The notes under the pieces are model-generated. The model did no database searches, was not told the origin of the DNA, and worked only from the letters and a program-made list of their open reading frames with translations. Made by a program: the position numbers and the translations under genes. From Hymenobacter sp. GOD-10R (GTDB taxonomy: Bacteria > Bacteroidota > Bacteroidia > Cytophagales > Hymenobacteraceae), in assembly GCF_035609205.1 (NCBI RefSeq), contig NZ_CP141188.1, positions 62,001 through 126,000 of the forward strand: a DNA stretch of 64,000 nucleotides. Direction: 5' to 3'. Below, in pieces: positions 36,056 to 45,479 of the stretch. Within the stretch, counting starts at the first letter, position 1, and each line of letters opens with the position of its first letter.

Positions 36056-38233
36056 ATGTTCCCCTCGCGCCTCCGCTCCGTTTGCTTCTGGTATTTGACG
36101 CTGGTTCCCTTCCTGGGCTTTGCCCTTGCCTTCGGGCTGGGGCACACCTCGCCCCGGGTGTATGTCCCGCTATGGCTCGGGCATAGCGCCTTGATGAGCG
36201 CAGCCGCTTGGGTGCTGGGTGGGCATCAGAGCCGCCGTCTGGCTGCTGATCGGCGCCAACTCGTGCTCGGTGCCACGTTGCTGCTGGCCCCGTGGCTGCT
36301 GCTCTCGTTGTTTGCCGGCATGGGCCCGCCCCCAGCGGATCCGGCGGGGTGGGTTGCTACTGCCGTCGAGCAGCAACTACGCTACACCTTGCTCATCCTT
36401 TGTGGGGTGCTGCTAGTCGCTGGGTTCGTGCTACTAGGCGCGTGGCTGCGCCGGGCAGGGGAGAACACCTATACGCTGCTCGGCCTGACGGCTCTGCTGC
36501 TGGCTACACCCTTGTTCATCGTGAACATGGCGTACTGGGGCACCTTTCTGCTGGATTCGTTCCGCCTGGTGGTCGCCACTGGGTCGGCTCAGCGCCCTGA
36601 CTGGTACAAGCCCATGCGAGATCTCATGAACCTACTGGGCGCGGTGGCCGTGGCCCTGCAGTATGCCACCGCGATTGCCTTTACGGCGGCGCTCCACCGG
36701 GTGGGGTGGTGCCGCCCAACGGCCAGCCGGTGGTTGATGGGCCTGAGTGGGACAGCATTGGTGTTGAGTGTCTTACCGGCTGCGGTGCCGGTGCCCTTGG
36801 CTATTGCTAGCTATGTCGTCTCGATTCCAGCGGTTCCCTTCCTCATTCCCTATTGGCTGTCTTTGCTGCTCTTACGCCGAGCAGGCGCCACCGCCTCGCC
36901 CGCCATTCTTGCCCCTCTCGAAACCTGTTCCCCTGCCCCCAATCCGCCTGAGATCCTGCCTTTGAAGTGGATGCCCGTCTTTTTTCTGGTTCTCCTAGGG
37001 TACTCTGGGCGGGCACAAGTAACCGGGAGCAACTATGCGCTTACGGGCGTGACCATTATCGATGCGAGGCATCCCGTGCCGGTTGCTCACCAAACCATCC
37101 TCATTCGCCACCAGACGATCACCGCTATTTTCCTCGATGGCAGCCAGCCCCTTCCCGACTCCGCGCGCGTGGTGCGCCTGCAAGGAAAATACGTGGTGCC
37201 CGGCTTGATCGATGCGCACGTGCACCTGGCCACGGACCCGTCCGGGGTGGACAACCGCGCTCATGTGCTGGCCGTGTTGCGCCGCCTGTTGTATAGCGGC
37301 GTAACGTCCGTGCGCGACATGGCAGGGGATGCCCGGATCTTGGCGGGGTTGGCTCGCGACGCCGCCACGGGGGAGATCGTGTCGCCGGCGATTTATTATT
37401 CCGCCCTGCTGGCAGGCCCTGCTTTTTTCCAGGATCCGCGCACGGCGCTGGCGTCGAAAGGTGCGGTCGCCGGCACCCTGCCGTATATGCGGGCCGTGAC
37501 GAGTTCCACCGACCTGGTCTTAGCCGTGGCCGAAGCGAAAGGTACCGGCGCCACGGGCCTGAAGTTATACGCAGATGTCGCGGCGCCCCTGGTAGCTCAC
37601 ATCGTGCGGGAAGCTACTCGGCAGAACCTGCCGGTTTGGGCGCACGCCTGGCTGCAACACGCCAAGCCTGCCGAGGTGGTGGCAGCCGGCGTGGGCGTCG
37701 TGTCGCACGCCCCGTTGCTGCTGTACGAAAAGCTGGACACCATCCCCCCCTCTTGGAAGACCCAACGCCATGGGGCTGCATTTTGGGACAGCGCCACCCC
37801 GGATTTGTCCGCCCTATTTGCCCTGATGAAGGAGCGGCACACGATTCTCGACGCCACCTTGTTAACCTACCAAGAATGGGGGCAAGAAGATTCGACCATG
37901 CGCTACGCGTATGAGGTAGGAAAACGGCTCACCACGCAAGCCTATAAAGCCGGCGTGCTCCTCGCGGCCGGAACGGATGACGACCAGAAGCAATTCGTGC
38001 CTAAAGAAGTGGAGCTGCTCGTCAAAGGGGCCGGTTTGAGCGCCTTCGACGCCCTGACAGCCGCCACGCTCAATGGGGCAAAAGCCCTGCACCTGGAGAC
38101 CACCCGGGGCACGGTGGCCGTCGGAAAAATGGCCGACTTGGTCGTCCTGGATAAAAACCCTTTGCAGGACATTAGCAACCTAGAGGCGGTGTACGCCGTG
38201 ATCAAAGCCGGAAAGTTCTTCCAAAAAGAATAG
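36056..38233 (+). CDS. membrane domain fused to an amidohydrolase
   Basis: The first 310 residues are a polytopic membrane domain with about eight hydrophobic segments and no family I recognise. At residue 306 (base 36971) the sequence MPVFFLVLLGYSGRAQ reads like a complete signal peptide. An amidohydrolase of the imidazolonepropionase type then follows, with the metal-binding pair H388/H390 in GLIDAHVHL. Also visible are K503 in GLKLYAD (candidate carboxylated Lys), AHAWLQHA, and a late Asp in LLAAGTDDD. The family hydrolyses C-N bonds in cyclic or peptide-like substrates. The frame is continuous, so either this is a true fusion that places the enzyme in the periplasm, or two genes have lost the stop between them. 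The start at 36056 (MFPSRLRS) is preferred; 35996 is possible. Confidence 0.75.
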   Translation: MFPSRLRSVCFWYLTLVPFLGFALAFGLGHTSPRVYVPLWLGHSALMSAAAWVLGGHQSRRLAADRRQLVLGATLLLAPWLLLSLFAGMGPPPADPAGWVATAVEQQLRYTLLILCGVLLVAGFVLLGAWLRRAGENTYTLLGLTALLLATPLFIVNMAYWGTFLLDSFRLVVATGSAQRPDWYKPMRDLMNLLGAVAVALQYATAIAFTAALHRVGWCRPTASRWLMGLSGTALVLSVLPAAVPVPLAIASYVVSIPAVPFLIPYWLSLLLLRRAGATASPAILAPLETCSPAPNPPEILPLKWMPVFFLVLLGYSGRAQVTGSNYALTGVTIIDARHPVPVAHQTILIRHQTITAIFLDGSQPLPDSARVVRLQGKYVVPGLIDAHVHLATDPSGVDNRAHVLAVLRRLLYSGVTSVRDMAGDARILAGLARDAATGEIVSPAIYYSALLAGPAFFQDPRTALASKGAVAGTLPYMRAVTSSTDLVLAVAEAKGTGATGLKLYADVAAPLVAHIVREATRQNLPVWAHAWLQHAKPAEVVAAGVGVVSHAPLLLYEKLDTIPPSWKTQRHGAAFWDSATPDLSALFALMKERHTILDATLLTYQEWGQEDSTMRYAYEVGKRLTTQAYKAGVLLAAGTDDDQKQFVPKEVELLVKGAGLSAFDALTAATLNGAKALHLETTRGTVAVGKMADLVVLDKNPLQDISNLEAVYAVIKAGKFFQKE

Positions 38234-38395
38234 CGTAAACGACTATACTACCTGCCTGAGTTAAAGCGAGCACAGCGCCCCCGGGTCCGCTGGGGTGAGC
38301 CCCACGGTGCTCTTAAAGCCTTCCCGCACGATAAAGCCAAACAGGACGGCAGAAGCGCCGCTTTGCTCGTCTCGAAAGGGGGGCTTTGTCCAAAC

Positions 38396-38454
38396 AGCCC
38401 GATAAGCTGTGAGCCTGATAAGCTGGACTTATCGGGCTCACAGCTTATCGGGCT
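38396..38454. terminator. long hairpin shared by converging genes
   Basis: Arms of about 27 bases (38396-38422 and 38428-38454, AGCCCGATAAGCTGTGAGCC type) pair with one mismatch around a 5-base loop. It sits between the converging amidohydrolase and serine hydrolase genes. The stop codon of the shifted serine hydrolase frame (38445-38447) is inside the right arm. On the minus strand, 38268-38400 also reads as an open frame ending in GFKSTVGLTPADPGALCSL; it has no start and may be a relic. Confidence 0.65.
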
Positions 38455-39777
38455 ATCTTATTAGTGAGTCCTTGGACGATCTTCAACTGCGCAATTTTAT
38501 TGTCTTTGGCCATAAACTCTACCACCAGGTCCTCATCGGGGGCAAAAAACACCCCCTCTTTTTCTGCCAACAGGGCCGTTTTGGTGCCGTCCGTGGTTTT
38601 CAGAACCAGTTTTCCCGCTTCTATCGAGATTTCTATCTTAGACTGGGCCTGATACTTCAAAGGTGCCGACATATTGCGCCAGAATAGCCTCAGGCAAGTA
38701 AATAGCCTTTTTAGGTTGGGGAACACGGTAGGGCTTGTTGCGCAAAGCGGCATACAGGGAGGTGCCTAGTTTCTCCAGGGAGGTGGACGTGATGTTATTC
38801 AACAGGATAATCCCAATGCGGTGCTCCGGCATGAGCAAAAAATAGCTGGTCGCCCCTTCTATGTTTCCCCCGTGGTCAATGACGCGCTCGCCCTGTACCT
38901 GATCGATATACCAGCCATACCCATAGCCGCCTAAGAACGGCGTAGTGGCTTGGGCAAAGGTTTCTGGCGAGATAATCTGGAAGCTACTCAGCCCGTAATA
39001 AAATTTAAGCAGGTCTTCCGCGGAGCTATAGAGGCCGCCAGAGGAGTAGGTTAAGCTGGCATTCCAGGGCTGCACTTCCACCGTTTTGGTCGCCGATAAA
39101 TAGGCGTACAGCTTGGTTTTATGCGCGTCCTGTAGCTCCGCAAAACCCAGCCCCGTATGGGTCATGTGCAGGGGGCTCAGAATATAGGTCCGCACGGCCT
39201 CGGCATAGGAGCGCCCCGTTACTTGTTCAATGATGAGGCCCAGCAAGTCGAAGCCCGAGTTGGAGTAGCTAAACTTGGTGCCGGGTTCAAAATCCAAAGG
39301 CTCCTGTTGAAAGAAAGCCAGTCTTTCGGCGGTGCTGAAGGCGCGCGTGGACGTGAGCTGCTCATAGAACTGTCGATTTCTAAACTTCTCATAGATGCCG
39401 CTCGTGTTGGTCAGCAGGTGGCGGATTTGGATGTCCTTTCCTCTGGGATAGTCGGGAATATACTGGCTAACCGAATTGTCGAGGGATAACTTATGCTCCT
39501 CCGCTAGTTTCAAGACGACCAAGGCCGTAAACGACTTGGTCAAGGAGCCAATGGGAAAAATGCTCGTGGGAGCGTTCAAGCGCTTAGCGGTCGCATTCTG
39601 ATAGCCATAGCTTTTTTGATAGCGTATTTTCCCCTCGCGGACAACGACCGCCGTGCCATTAAACTTGTTAATGGCCACATAGGCTTTGACTAAGCTATCG
39701 ACCGCGGGCGTAGTGACCTGGGCAGTTGCGCCAAGACTGGCAAAGGCCAGGATACTGGCGAGCAGGGGTTTGTTCAT
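38445..39777 (-). pseudogene. class C beta-lactamase-like serine hydrolase, frameshifted near its C-terminus
   Basis: The first frame (39777 to 38638, 379 residues) has a signal peptide (SLGATAQ) and the full catalytic set of the penicillin-binding/class C fold: S78-x-x-K81 in GSLTKSF, Y171-S-N in SYSNSGF, and H302-G-G. It stops just after QYVGTFEVSGPV. The missing C-terminal DUF3471-type beta-domain continues in another frame from about 38650 to 38445 (QSKIEISIEAGKL ... IVQGLTNKIAR). Removing one base from the G-run at 38645-38647 joins the two. The catalytic domain is whole, so the enzyme may still fold. The shift may also be a sequencing error. Confidence 0.75.
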
Positions 39778-40088
39778 GAACGGCTACAGGGAAGACGGCT
39801 CGTTGACCCGTTGTTAGCAGCCACCTTGCGGCCCGGATGAACAAGATGAAAGCAAATATAACCGCCGACGCACTAGGTGGGCAAGTGAGGGCAAAGAAGG
39901 AACGGGGTACATCTACCACCGCGTGGCGCTGGCTTGCAAGCCGACCAGTCCGAAAGGTGTCCCATCTTGAGCCCCCTCTAAAAGAACTGATTTAGGCGCT
40001 CTTTGTAGATCAAAAAGAGGGAAACCGTGCCAGATAGCACAGCCACGTCTGCTCAGGTGCGCCTAGTACGCACCGGCCTGACGCACCA
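39778..40088. other. intergenic region upstream of the serine hydrolase
   Basis: Contains the serine hydrolase promoter region on the left. No gene is seen. The hairpin that ends the large T9SS gene follows it. Confidence 0.3.
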
Positions 40089-40125
40089 CGGCCCGGCAAA
40101 GGACGCGCAGTCCTTTACCGGGCCG
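40089..40125 (-). terminator. terminator of the VCBS/malectin gene
   Basis: CGGCCCGGCAAAGGAC and GTCCTTTACCGGGCCG form a 16-base stem with one mismatch and a 5-base loop, 33 bases past the stop codon. A decayed copy follows the T9SS remnant at 26055-26171. Confidence 0.7.
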
Positions 40126-40157
40126 GGTAGGGGGCCTTCGGGCGGGTGGGGTGGGGG

Positions 40158-43100
40158 TTAGTGCTTCACGACGCGCACTTGTTGCGTACCCGAGGGCGTG
40201 GTCAGGCGCACCAGATATACCCCGATTGGATAGCGGCCTAGGGTCAGGGTGAGCTGCTGGCGCTCACCCGCCGCCACGGCCATGCCCGTTTGCTGCTGCA
40301 GCTGCCGCCCGGCCAGATCATACACGGTGAGCGTATAGGCTTCAGCTTGCGGGAGCTGGAAGCTCAGACTGACCCGTTCGGAGAAGGGGTTGGGCAGGGC
40401 TTCGAGGCGCGCGGCGAGCTTACCCGGGCTCGTGGTGGCCAGTAGCGCTTGGCTGGCCAGCGTCGAGCGATTCTGCGCCGCGCCGGGGGCCAGCACCTCC
40501 AGGGCCGAGAGCTTGGCCGCGTCGCGGCCGCCGTCGCTCTCGAGGGCCGACAAGTCTAGGTTGAGTACGCCATCCGTCACCACCACCGAGAAGGTCTCGG
40601 TGGTGGCCGTAAACGGGGCCACTTTCTTCAGGATGTCGTAGTTGTCCAAGACGAGTTGGTTTTCCGCCCGCACATCAAAAACACGTTGTCCCGGCTGGGT
40701 CCAGTAGAGTTCGGCAAAGTGCAGCACGACTTGGTAGGTGCCATTAGGCACGCGCAAACTGTAGCCAAAGGCGCCTTCGAAGCGTTCCGTCTGGTACAAG
40801 GCATCATCGGTGGTGCCGGCAATGGGCCCGGAGTTGGCCCCGGTGCGGCTAGGAGAGAAGAACTGGTCGGCGGCAAAGGCACCAAAGCTCGTGTTCAAGG
40901 CCGGGCCGCCCGCGTGGAGGCGGTAGAGCACCTGGGTAACGGGCGTCACGGTGACGGTGATGGTGGCGGTGCTCGCCAGACTCGGGCTGCCGTTGTCCTG
41001 TACGCTGACCGTCAGCGCATAGGTGCCCGTGCTGGTGAGTACCGCGGCGTTGGCCACTTGCAGTTGATTGCCCACGAAAGAGAAGGCCCCCGCCGGATTA
41101 CCGGCCGTAATCGAATAGGTCAGCGTCTGGCCCGCATCGGGGTCGGTGGCTACCACCGTGCCGACCACGGTACCCGCTGGGGAACTAGCCGGCACTGAGA
41201 AGGCCTGATTGGCCACTACTGGGACCTCGTTGATGTTGGTGACTTGAATCGTGAAGCTGGCGGAACTGGTAAGCGTGCCATCCGAGGCTTGTACGGTGAT
41301 GGCGTGAGATGTAGCCGTTTCGTAGTCCAGCAAGCGGTCATTGGCCACCGTGACCACGCCCGTGGTGGGGTTGATAGCAAAGCGCCCGCCGGCGTTGTTG
41401 GTCAGCGAATAGGCTAGGGTCGGGCTATCGGCATCGGTCGCCGTCACAGTTAGGCCCACCAGCGTGCCAGTGGGCGCATTTTCGGCGACCGTGTTGAGGG
41501 TCGGATCACTGTCGGTGGGTACCGAGGGGGCACCATTCACGGCCTGCACTTGCACTTGCTTGGTGGCTGGGGTACTGCTCAGCTCCCCGTCGCTCACCAC
41601 GAAGCTCACCGTGCGCGCGCTAGTCGTAGGCGTCTGAGAACTGTTGCGGTAGCTCACCGTGCGCAGTACAGCTCGGTACTGGGCCACGGATGCCGTGCCG
41701 GTGAGCGTGAGCACGCCGGTGCTGGCTGTGTAGCCGCCGCTGATCGGGGCCGTAGGCGTAAACGCCAGCACGTCCTCGCTGCTGACCAGCCCGCTGCTGA
41801 GGGTCACGGTAGCAGAGGCTAGATTTGGACTGTCGGCGTCGGTGACGGTCAGGCCTGCATCGACCACGGTGGCAGTCTGCTCCAACGCCGTGGTCGGGTT
41901 GGCCGTGGTCGTCACCACCGGCGCGAACAGTACGGTGAAATTGGTCGTACTGGTAGCCGTTCCGCTGGGCGTAGTTACACTCACTGGGCCCGTCGTGCTG
42001 CCCGCCGCTACCACCGCCGTCAGGCTGGTGGCCGAGTTGACGATGAACGAGCTGGCCGCCGTGCCGTTGAAGCGCACCGCCGTGGCGCCGTTCAGGCCAG
42101 TACCCATGATCGTGACGCGGGTGCCCACCGGTCCGTTCAGGGGCGAGAAGCTGGTGAGGGTGGGCGCTAGTGGGACCTGGCCTAGCAGTACTGAGACGGA
42201 GTTAGCGTCCCGGTTAGCCGTGACAATATCTAAACGGCCATCCTCATTGACGTCGCCTAGCGCTAAGCCGTAAGGACGAGTGCCAGCGGGATAGTCGGCC
42301 TTCGCCGCGAAGGTGCCCTGCGCTTGCCCCAGCAGCACCGAGACCGTGCCCGAAATGCTCCCATTTGCTGTGACGATATCCAAACGACCGTCGCCATCCA
42401 CGTCGCCCAGCGCCACACCTCGCCCTCCCCCACTTGTGGGATAATCGGTCTTTGCTGCGAAGGTGCCCGCTGCCTGGCTCAGCAGCACCGAGACGGAGTT
42501 AGCGTCCCGGTTAGCCGTGACAATATCTAAACGGCCATCCTCATTGACGTCGCCTAACGCCACACTGTTGGTGCTTGCTCCAGTAGGATAGTCGGTCCTG
42601 GCTCCAAAGAGGCCCTGCGCCTGACTTAGCAGCACCGAGACGGAGCTACTCTCATTGGCCGTGACGATGTCCAAACGACCGTCGTCATTGACGTCGCCTA
42701 GCGCGGCGCTTTGCACCTCCCCACCAACAGGATAGTCGGTCTTGGCCGCGAAGGTGCCCTGCGCTTGCCCCAACAACACCGAGACCGAGTTGTCGCTGAT
42801 GTTAGCGGTGACCAGGTCCAAGCGGCCGTCTCCGTTCACGTCGCCTAGCGCGACGCTGTTGGTCCCGGCCCCAGTGGGATAGTCCATGCGCGCTGCAAAA
42901 AGGCCCTCTGCTTGGCCCAATAGCACCGAGACCGTGCCGGGGCCAAAATTAGCCGTGACAATATCCAGGCGGCCGTCGCCGTTCACATCACCCAGTGCTG
43001 CGCTCCGGATGCTGTTCCCCGTGCTATAATGGGTCTTGGCGGCAAAGGAGCTGTTCGCCTGGCCAAGTAGCACCGAAACCGAATTATCGCCTCTACTAGC

Positions 43101-43610
43101 CGTAACGATATCCAAGCGGCCGTCTGCATTGACGTCGCCCAACGCCACGCTATAAGGACTTTCTCCGGTGTTAAAGTCGGCCTTGGAAGCAAAGGTGCCG
43201 GAGGCCGGCGTAGTAGCAGTGGTAAATTGGTAGACGTAGGGCTGCGAGGCCACCCCTGCGGAACTGGTTACCGTGGCGGGCGAGGTGACGAATACCCGCT
43301 CGCCGGGCAGAAAGTTCATGGCCGGGTTCACCGTCACGGTGCTGCTGCTAGCCGTGACGTTCCCGTCACGCACGAGTTGGCCGCCACGTTGAGCAGAGTA
43401 TACGCGCACGTTGCTAGCGGAGCCTGCGTTGAGGGGCTGGCTGTAGATCAGCTTCACGGCAGTCGCGCGCGGCGCCAGGTTGCGGTTACGCACTGGGGTG
43501 GTGCTCGTGACGGTGAGCTGAGCCTGAGCACTCAAGCCCAGGGCCAGCAGAGGAAGAGGCTTGCCCCAGTGCTGGCGGGGGAAGGTAGCTGAAGGTAGAC
43601 GTGTGGGCAT
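40158..43610 (-). CDS. giant T9SS-secreted VCBS / cadherin-like / malectin protein
   Basis: From the ATG at 43610 the protein has 1150 residues with a signal peptide ending LSAQAQ. In order: a Big_5-like domain (PVRNRNLAPRATAVKLIYSQPL), then seven VCBS/FG-GAP repeats of about 49 residues (ALGDVNxDGRLDIVTANxxxNSVSVLLGQ), whose DxNxDGxxD loops should bind calcium. Next are an IPT/TIG domain (LTSFSPLNGPVGTRVTIMGTG), cadherin-like domains (NEVPVVANQAFSV...; VPTDSDPTLNTVAENAPTG), a malectin-like domain, and a T9SS type A sorting domain ending QVRVVKH. It is probably a large surface adhesin or polysaccharide-binding protein. The malectin and sorting domains are close relatives of those in the delta-60 protein. 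The alternative start at 43718 adds residues without signal-peptide character. Confidence 0.85.
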   Translation of the reverse strand: MPTRLPSATFPRQHWGKPLPLLALGLSAQAQLTVTSTTPVRNRNLAPRATAVKLIYSQPLNAGSASNVRVYSAQRGGQLVRDGNVTASSSTVTVNPAMNFLPGERVFVTSPATVTSSAGVASQPYVYQFTTATTPASGTFASKADFNTGESPYSVALGDVNADGRLDIVTASRGDNSVSVLLGQANSSFAAKTHYSTGNSIRSAALGDVNGDGRLDIVTANFGPGTVSVLLGQAEGLFAARMDYPTGAGTNSVALGDVNGDGRLDLVTANISDNSVSVLLGQAQGTFAAKTDYPVGGEVQSAALGDVNDDGRLDIVTANESSSVSVLLSQAQGLFGARTDYPTGASTNSVALGDVNEDGRLDIVTANRDANSVSVLLSQAAGTFAAKTDYPTSGGGRGVALGDVDGDGRLDIVTANGSISGTVSVLLGQAQGTFAAKADYPAGTRPYGLALGDVNEDGRLDIVTANRDANSVSVLLGQVPLAPTLTSFSPLNGPVGTRVTIMGTGLNGATAVRFNGTAASSFIVNSATSLTAVVAAGSTTGPVSVTTPSGTATSTTNFTVLFAPVVTTTANPTTALEQTATVVDAGLTVTDADSPNLASATVTLSSGLVSSEDVLAFTPTAPISGGYTASTGVLTLTGTASVAQYRAVLRTVSYRNSSQTPTTSARTVSFVVSDGELSSTPATKQVQVQAVNGAPSVPTDSDPTLNTVAENAPTGTLVGLTVTATDADSPTLAYSLTNNAGGRFAINPTTGVVTVANDRLLDYETATSHAITVQASDGTLTSSASFTIQVTNINEVPVVANQAFSVPASSPAGTVVGTVVATDPDAGQTLTYSITAGNPAGAFSFVGNQLQVANAAVLTSTGTYALTVSVQDNGSPSLASTATITVTVTPVTQVLYRLHAGGPALNTSFGAFAADQFFSPSRTGANSGPIAGTTDDALYQTERFEGAFGYSLRVPNGTYQVVLHFAELYWTQPGQRVFDVRAENQLVLDNYDILKKVAPFTATTETFSVVVTDGVLNLDLSALESDGGRDAAKLSALEVLAPGAAQNRSTLASQALLATTSPGKLAARLEALPNPFSERVSLSFQLPQAEAYTLTVYDLAGRQLQQQTGMAVAAGERQQLTLTLGRYPIGVYLVRLTTPSGTQQVRVVKH

Positions 43611-44058
43611 GGTAAAGCGTGAGAAAAAGTATACGAACCGCAAAGGGCATGGGAATCGCCTGCCGGGAAACCAGGGGTGCCTTAGCAGGACTAGCCAAAG
43701 GTATTCGGGCCGGTTCATTACGTCCTAAGCAACCACTACCCCTAAACAGGGGGGACTACCTTTTTTTTAGTTCCCGTTGCTTAATCCTCTACGTCCCGTC
43801 GGTTCATCCCCACCTCTACTGCTACGGGACCAACTTTCCTCAAGCGAATGGGCTGGCACGGCCGCGCAGAACGCCTTCCCTGCTTAGGCTTGTGTGTCGC
43901 GACCAGGGCATACGGCTTGTGGGAACTTCCTTGGCAGACCGCCGCTACTTACCCCCAGGTTACGGGGCCTTCGTAGCCCATGAACAAAGCCCAGCAACCC
44001 TAGGAGCAGAAGGCAAGTAATCAGTACGTAAAGCCTGCTCTAGTATGCTGTTCCTTCG
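43611..44058. other. divergent intergenic region
   Basis: Should contain the promoter of the large T9SS gene on the minus strand and of the small plus-strand gene. No further gene is seen, although 43840-44020 has protein-like composition. Confidence 0.3.
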
Positions 44059-44487
44059 TTGCGAATGATTTTTCCTATGGCCCCGCCCCCTTGCTGTTTC
44101 GCCAATGAGGCGGCGCAGATCTACCGGCATCCGCTGGGCTTCGTGCAGCATGTGTGGTTGCCGGGCGCGCACGCTAGCGCAGTGCTGCGGGCAGCCTTTG
44201 AAGCGCTGCTGGGCCAGTTGCACCCCGTAGGGGCCGGCAAGGTCTTGATTGACCAACGTCGCTTCGTGACGCCTTCCGCCCCGGACACGAGCTGGTTTCT
44301 GCTCGACTGGTTGCCGCGGGCCGTGCAGCAAGGCTACCGTTACGGGGCGGTGCTCAGTGCCGGCCCGGCCCTAGACCGGGTGAGCCGGCACACCACCCGG
44401 CAAGAGGCCATGCGGCAGTACCCGATCATCTACCACCGGTTTGACCAGGAGTCCCTGGCCATTGCCTGGCTCCTAGCCCAGCCGTAA
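44059..44487 (+). CDS. small conserved protein, possible STAS/SpoIIAA-like fold
   Basis: The 142-residue protein has no signal peptide. Its pattern is an N-terminal strand (GFVQHVWLPG), a long helix (ASAVLRAAFEALLGQL), a strand (GKVLIDQRRF), a Trp-rich helix (SWFLLDWLPRAVQQGYRYGAVLS) and a C-terminal segment (YHRFDQESLAIAWLLAQP). This order, and a final segment ending in A-x-A-W-L, resemble the STAS-like proteins common in Hymenobacter relatives. The assignment is a weak structural impression, and no function can be given. A start at Met7 (44077, MAPPPCCF) is also possible. The gene stands alone before a hairpin terminator. Confidence 0.6.
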   Translation: MRMIFPMAPPPCCFANEAAQIYRHPLGFVQHVWLPGAHASAVLRAAFEALLGQLHPVGAGKVLIDQRRFVTPSAPDTSWFLLDWLPRAVQQGYRYGAVLSAGPALDRVSRHTTRQEAMRQYPIIYHRFDQESLAIAWLLAQP

Positions 44488-44616
44488 CAACCACCAGGCA
44501 AGCTCCTGTCGCTCCGCAGTGAGGCGCTGTCGCGGGCAGCCCTCGTACAAGCGTGGGCAAAGGCGTACAGGGTACTACGGATTACATCGGCTGGTAAAAA
44601 CCCGCTAGAGGAACGC

Positions 44617-44648
44617 AAAAAAGGCCCAGCGGCTCGCCGGGCCTTTTC
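44617..44648. terminator. hairpin terminator between converging genes
   Basis: AAAAAGGCCC and GGGCCTTTT pair around an 11-base loop, with A-run and T-run flanks, so it can work in both directions. Confidence 0.7.
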
Positions 44649-44679
44649 AGGCAGGTAGTAGGAGTAGGATAGGGTCTGG

Positions 44680-45363
44680 TTAGAAGATGAACCAGCGGTG
44701 CTTTTTCACTTTCGCCGCTTTCGTGCGCGGTACTAGGGTCATGTTTTCGGTGGTGCCCCCCTTCACCTGTACTTCTTCATCGGTGTAGCCACCGTAGCCG
44801 TATTGCAGCGTCACGGGCTGATTCGCCGGTACACGTAGCAGGTATTCGCCCTTGGCATCGGTGCTCACGCCGTAGAAGCTGCCTTTCTGCAGCACGGTAG
44901 CGCCCACCAGCGGCTTACCTTCTTCGTCCAGGATACGGCCGCGTACCGTGGCCACACGCAGCAGGCTCGCAGAACCTTCGGTCTCGGCTGCGGCCATCGT
45001 CGTTGAAGCGAGGGGAGACGTAGCCTCCGTGGTGATGGGGCGGCTCGAGCCGGCAAACACGGCGCTGCCCACCAGGGCGGTACCCACGACCATCGCTGCG
45101 GCCCGCTGGCGGAAACGCTGGGGCTCGGTGCGGATCAGATCAAATTGGCGTTGTACCCAGCCGACAGCTTGTACCTCATGTCCTTTGCCCTTCAGCTCAT
45201 AGAAGCGGCGCAGTGTGGCATCGGCTTGCTGGCTGTTGGCTTTGATGTAGGCATCGACGGCGTCGGTATTTTTGCTGGAGAGGTCCCCGCGCAAGTACGC
45301 GTCGCGGTAGGCGGGGAGCAGATCACCGGTAATGGGGTGGAAAGGGGAGGCGTGGAGTTTCAT
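44680..45363 (-). CDS. carboxypeptidase-regulatory-like domain protein with one membrane segment
   Basis: The 227-residue protein starts with a cytosolic helical region (about 1-85; AYRDAYLRGDLSSKNTDAVDAYIKA). A transmembrane segment follows (AAAMVVGTALVGSAVFAGS, about 88-107), then a CarboxypepD_reg-like beta-sandwich (ATVRGRILDEEGKPLVGATVLQKGSFYGVSTDAKGEYLLRVP). It ends with a basic tail (TKAAKVKKHRWFIF). The topology (soluble N-terminus, one helix, exported beta-domain) resembles signalling anti-sigma/TonB-type adaptors of Bacteroidota, but no sigma factor adjoins it. Its role is unknown. Confidence 0.7.
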   Translation of the reverse strand: MKLHASPFHPITGDLLPAYRDAYLRGDLSSKNTDAVDAYIKANSQQADATLRRFYELKGKGHEVQAVGWVQRQFDLIRTEPQRFRQRAAAMVVGTALVGSAVFAGSSRPITTEATSPLASTTMAAAETEGSASLLRVATVRGRILDEEGKPLVGATVLQKGSFYGVSTDAKGEYLLRVPANQPVTLQYGYGGYTDEEVQVKGGTTENMTLVPRTKAAKVKKHRWFIF

Positions 45364-45444
45364 ACGAGAGTTGCAAATAGAAGGTAGAAAGGAACAAGGG
45401 TGCTCTTGAAAGCAAGGGCAAGTTCAACATAACGTTTAAACATA

Positions 45445-45479
45445 TAAATATATAAATGTTGTGTATTAGAAAAGTCAAA
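45445..45479 (-). promoter_or_regulatory. candidate Bacteroidota promoter of the CarboxypepD-reg gene
   Basis: On the minus strand TTTG is followed, 23 bases later, by TATATTTA, close to the phylum consensus TTTG-N19-21-TAnnTTTG. It lies about 80 bases upstream of the start codon in an A+T-rich patch. Spacing is a little long. Confidence 0.3.

Noticed and set aside
41400..42300. Plus-strand open frames opposite the VCBS/cadherin gene
   Set aside because: They are shadows of the G+C-rich repeat gene on the other strand, with no domain content.
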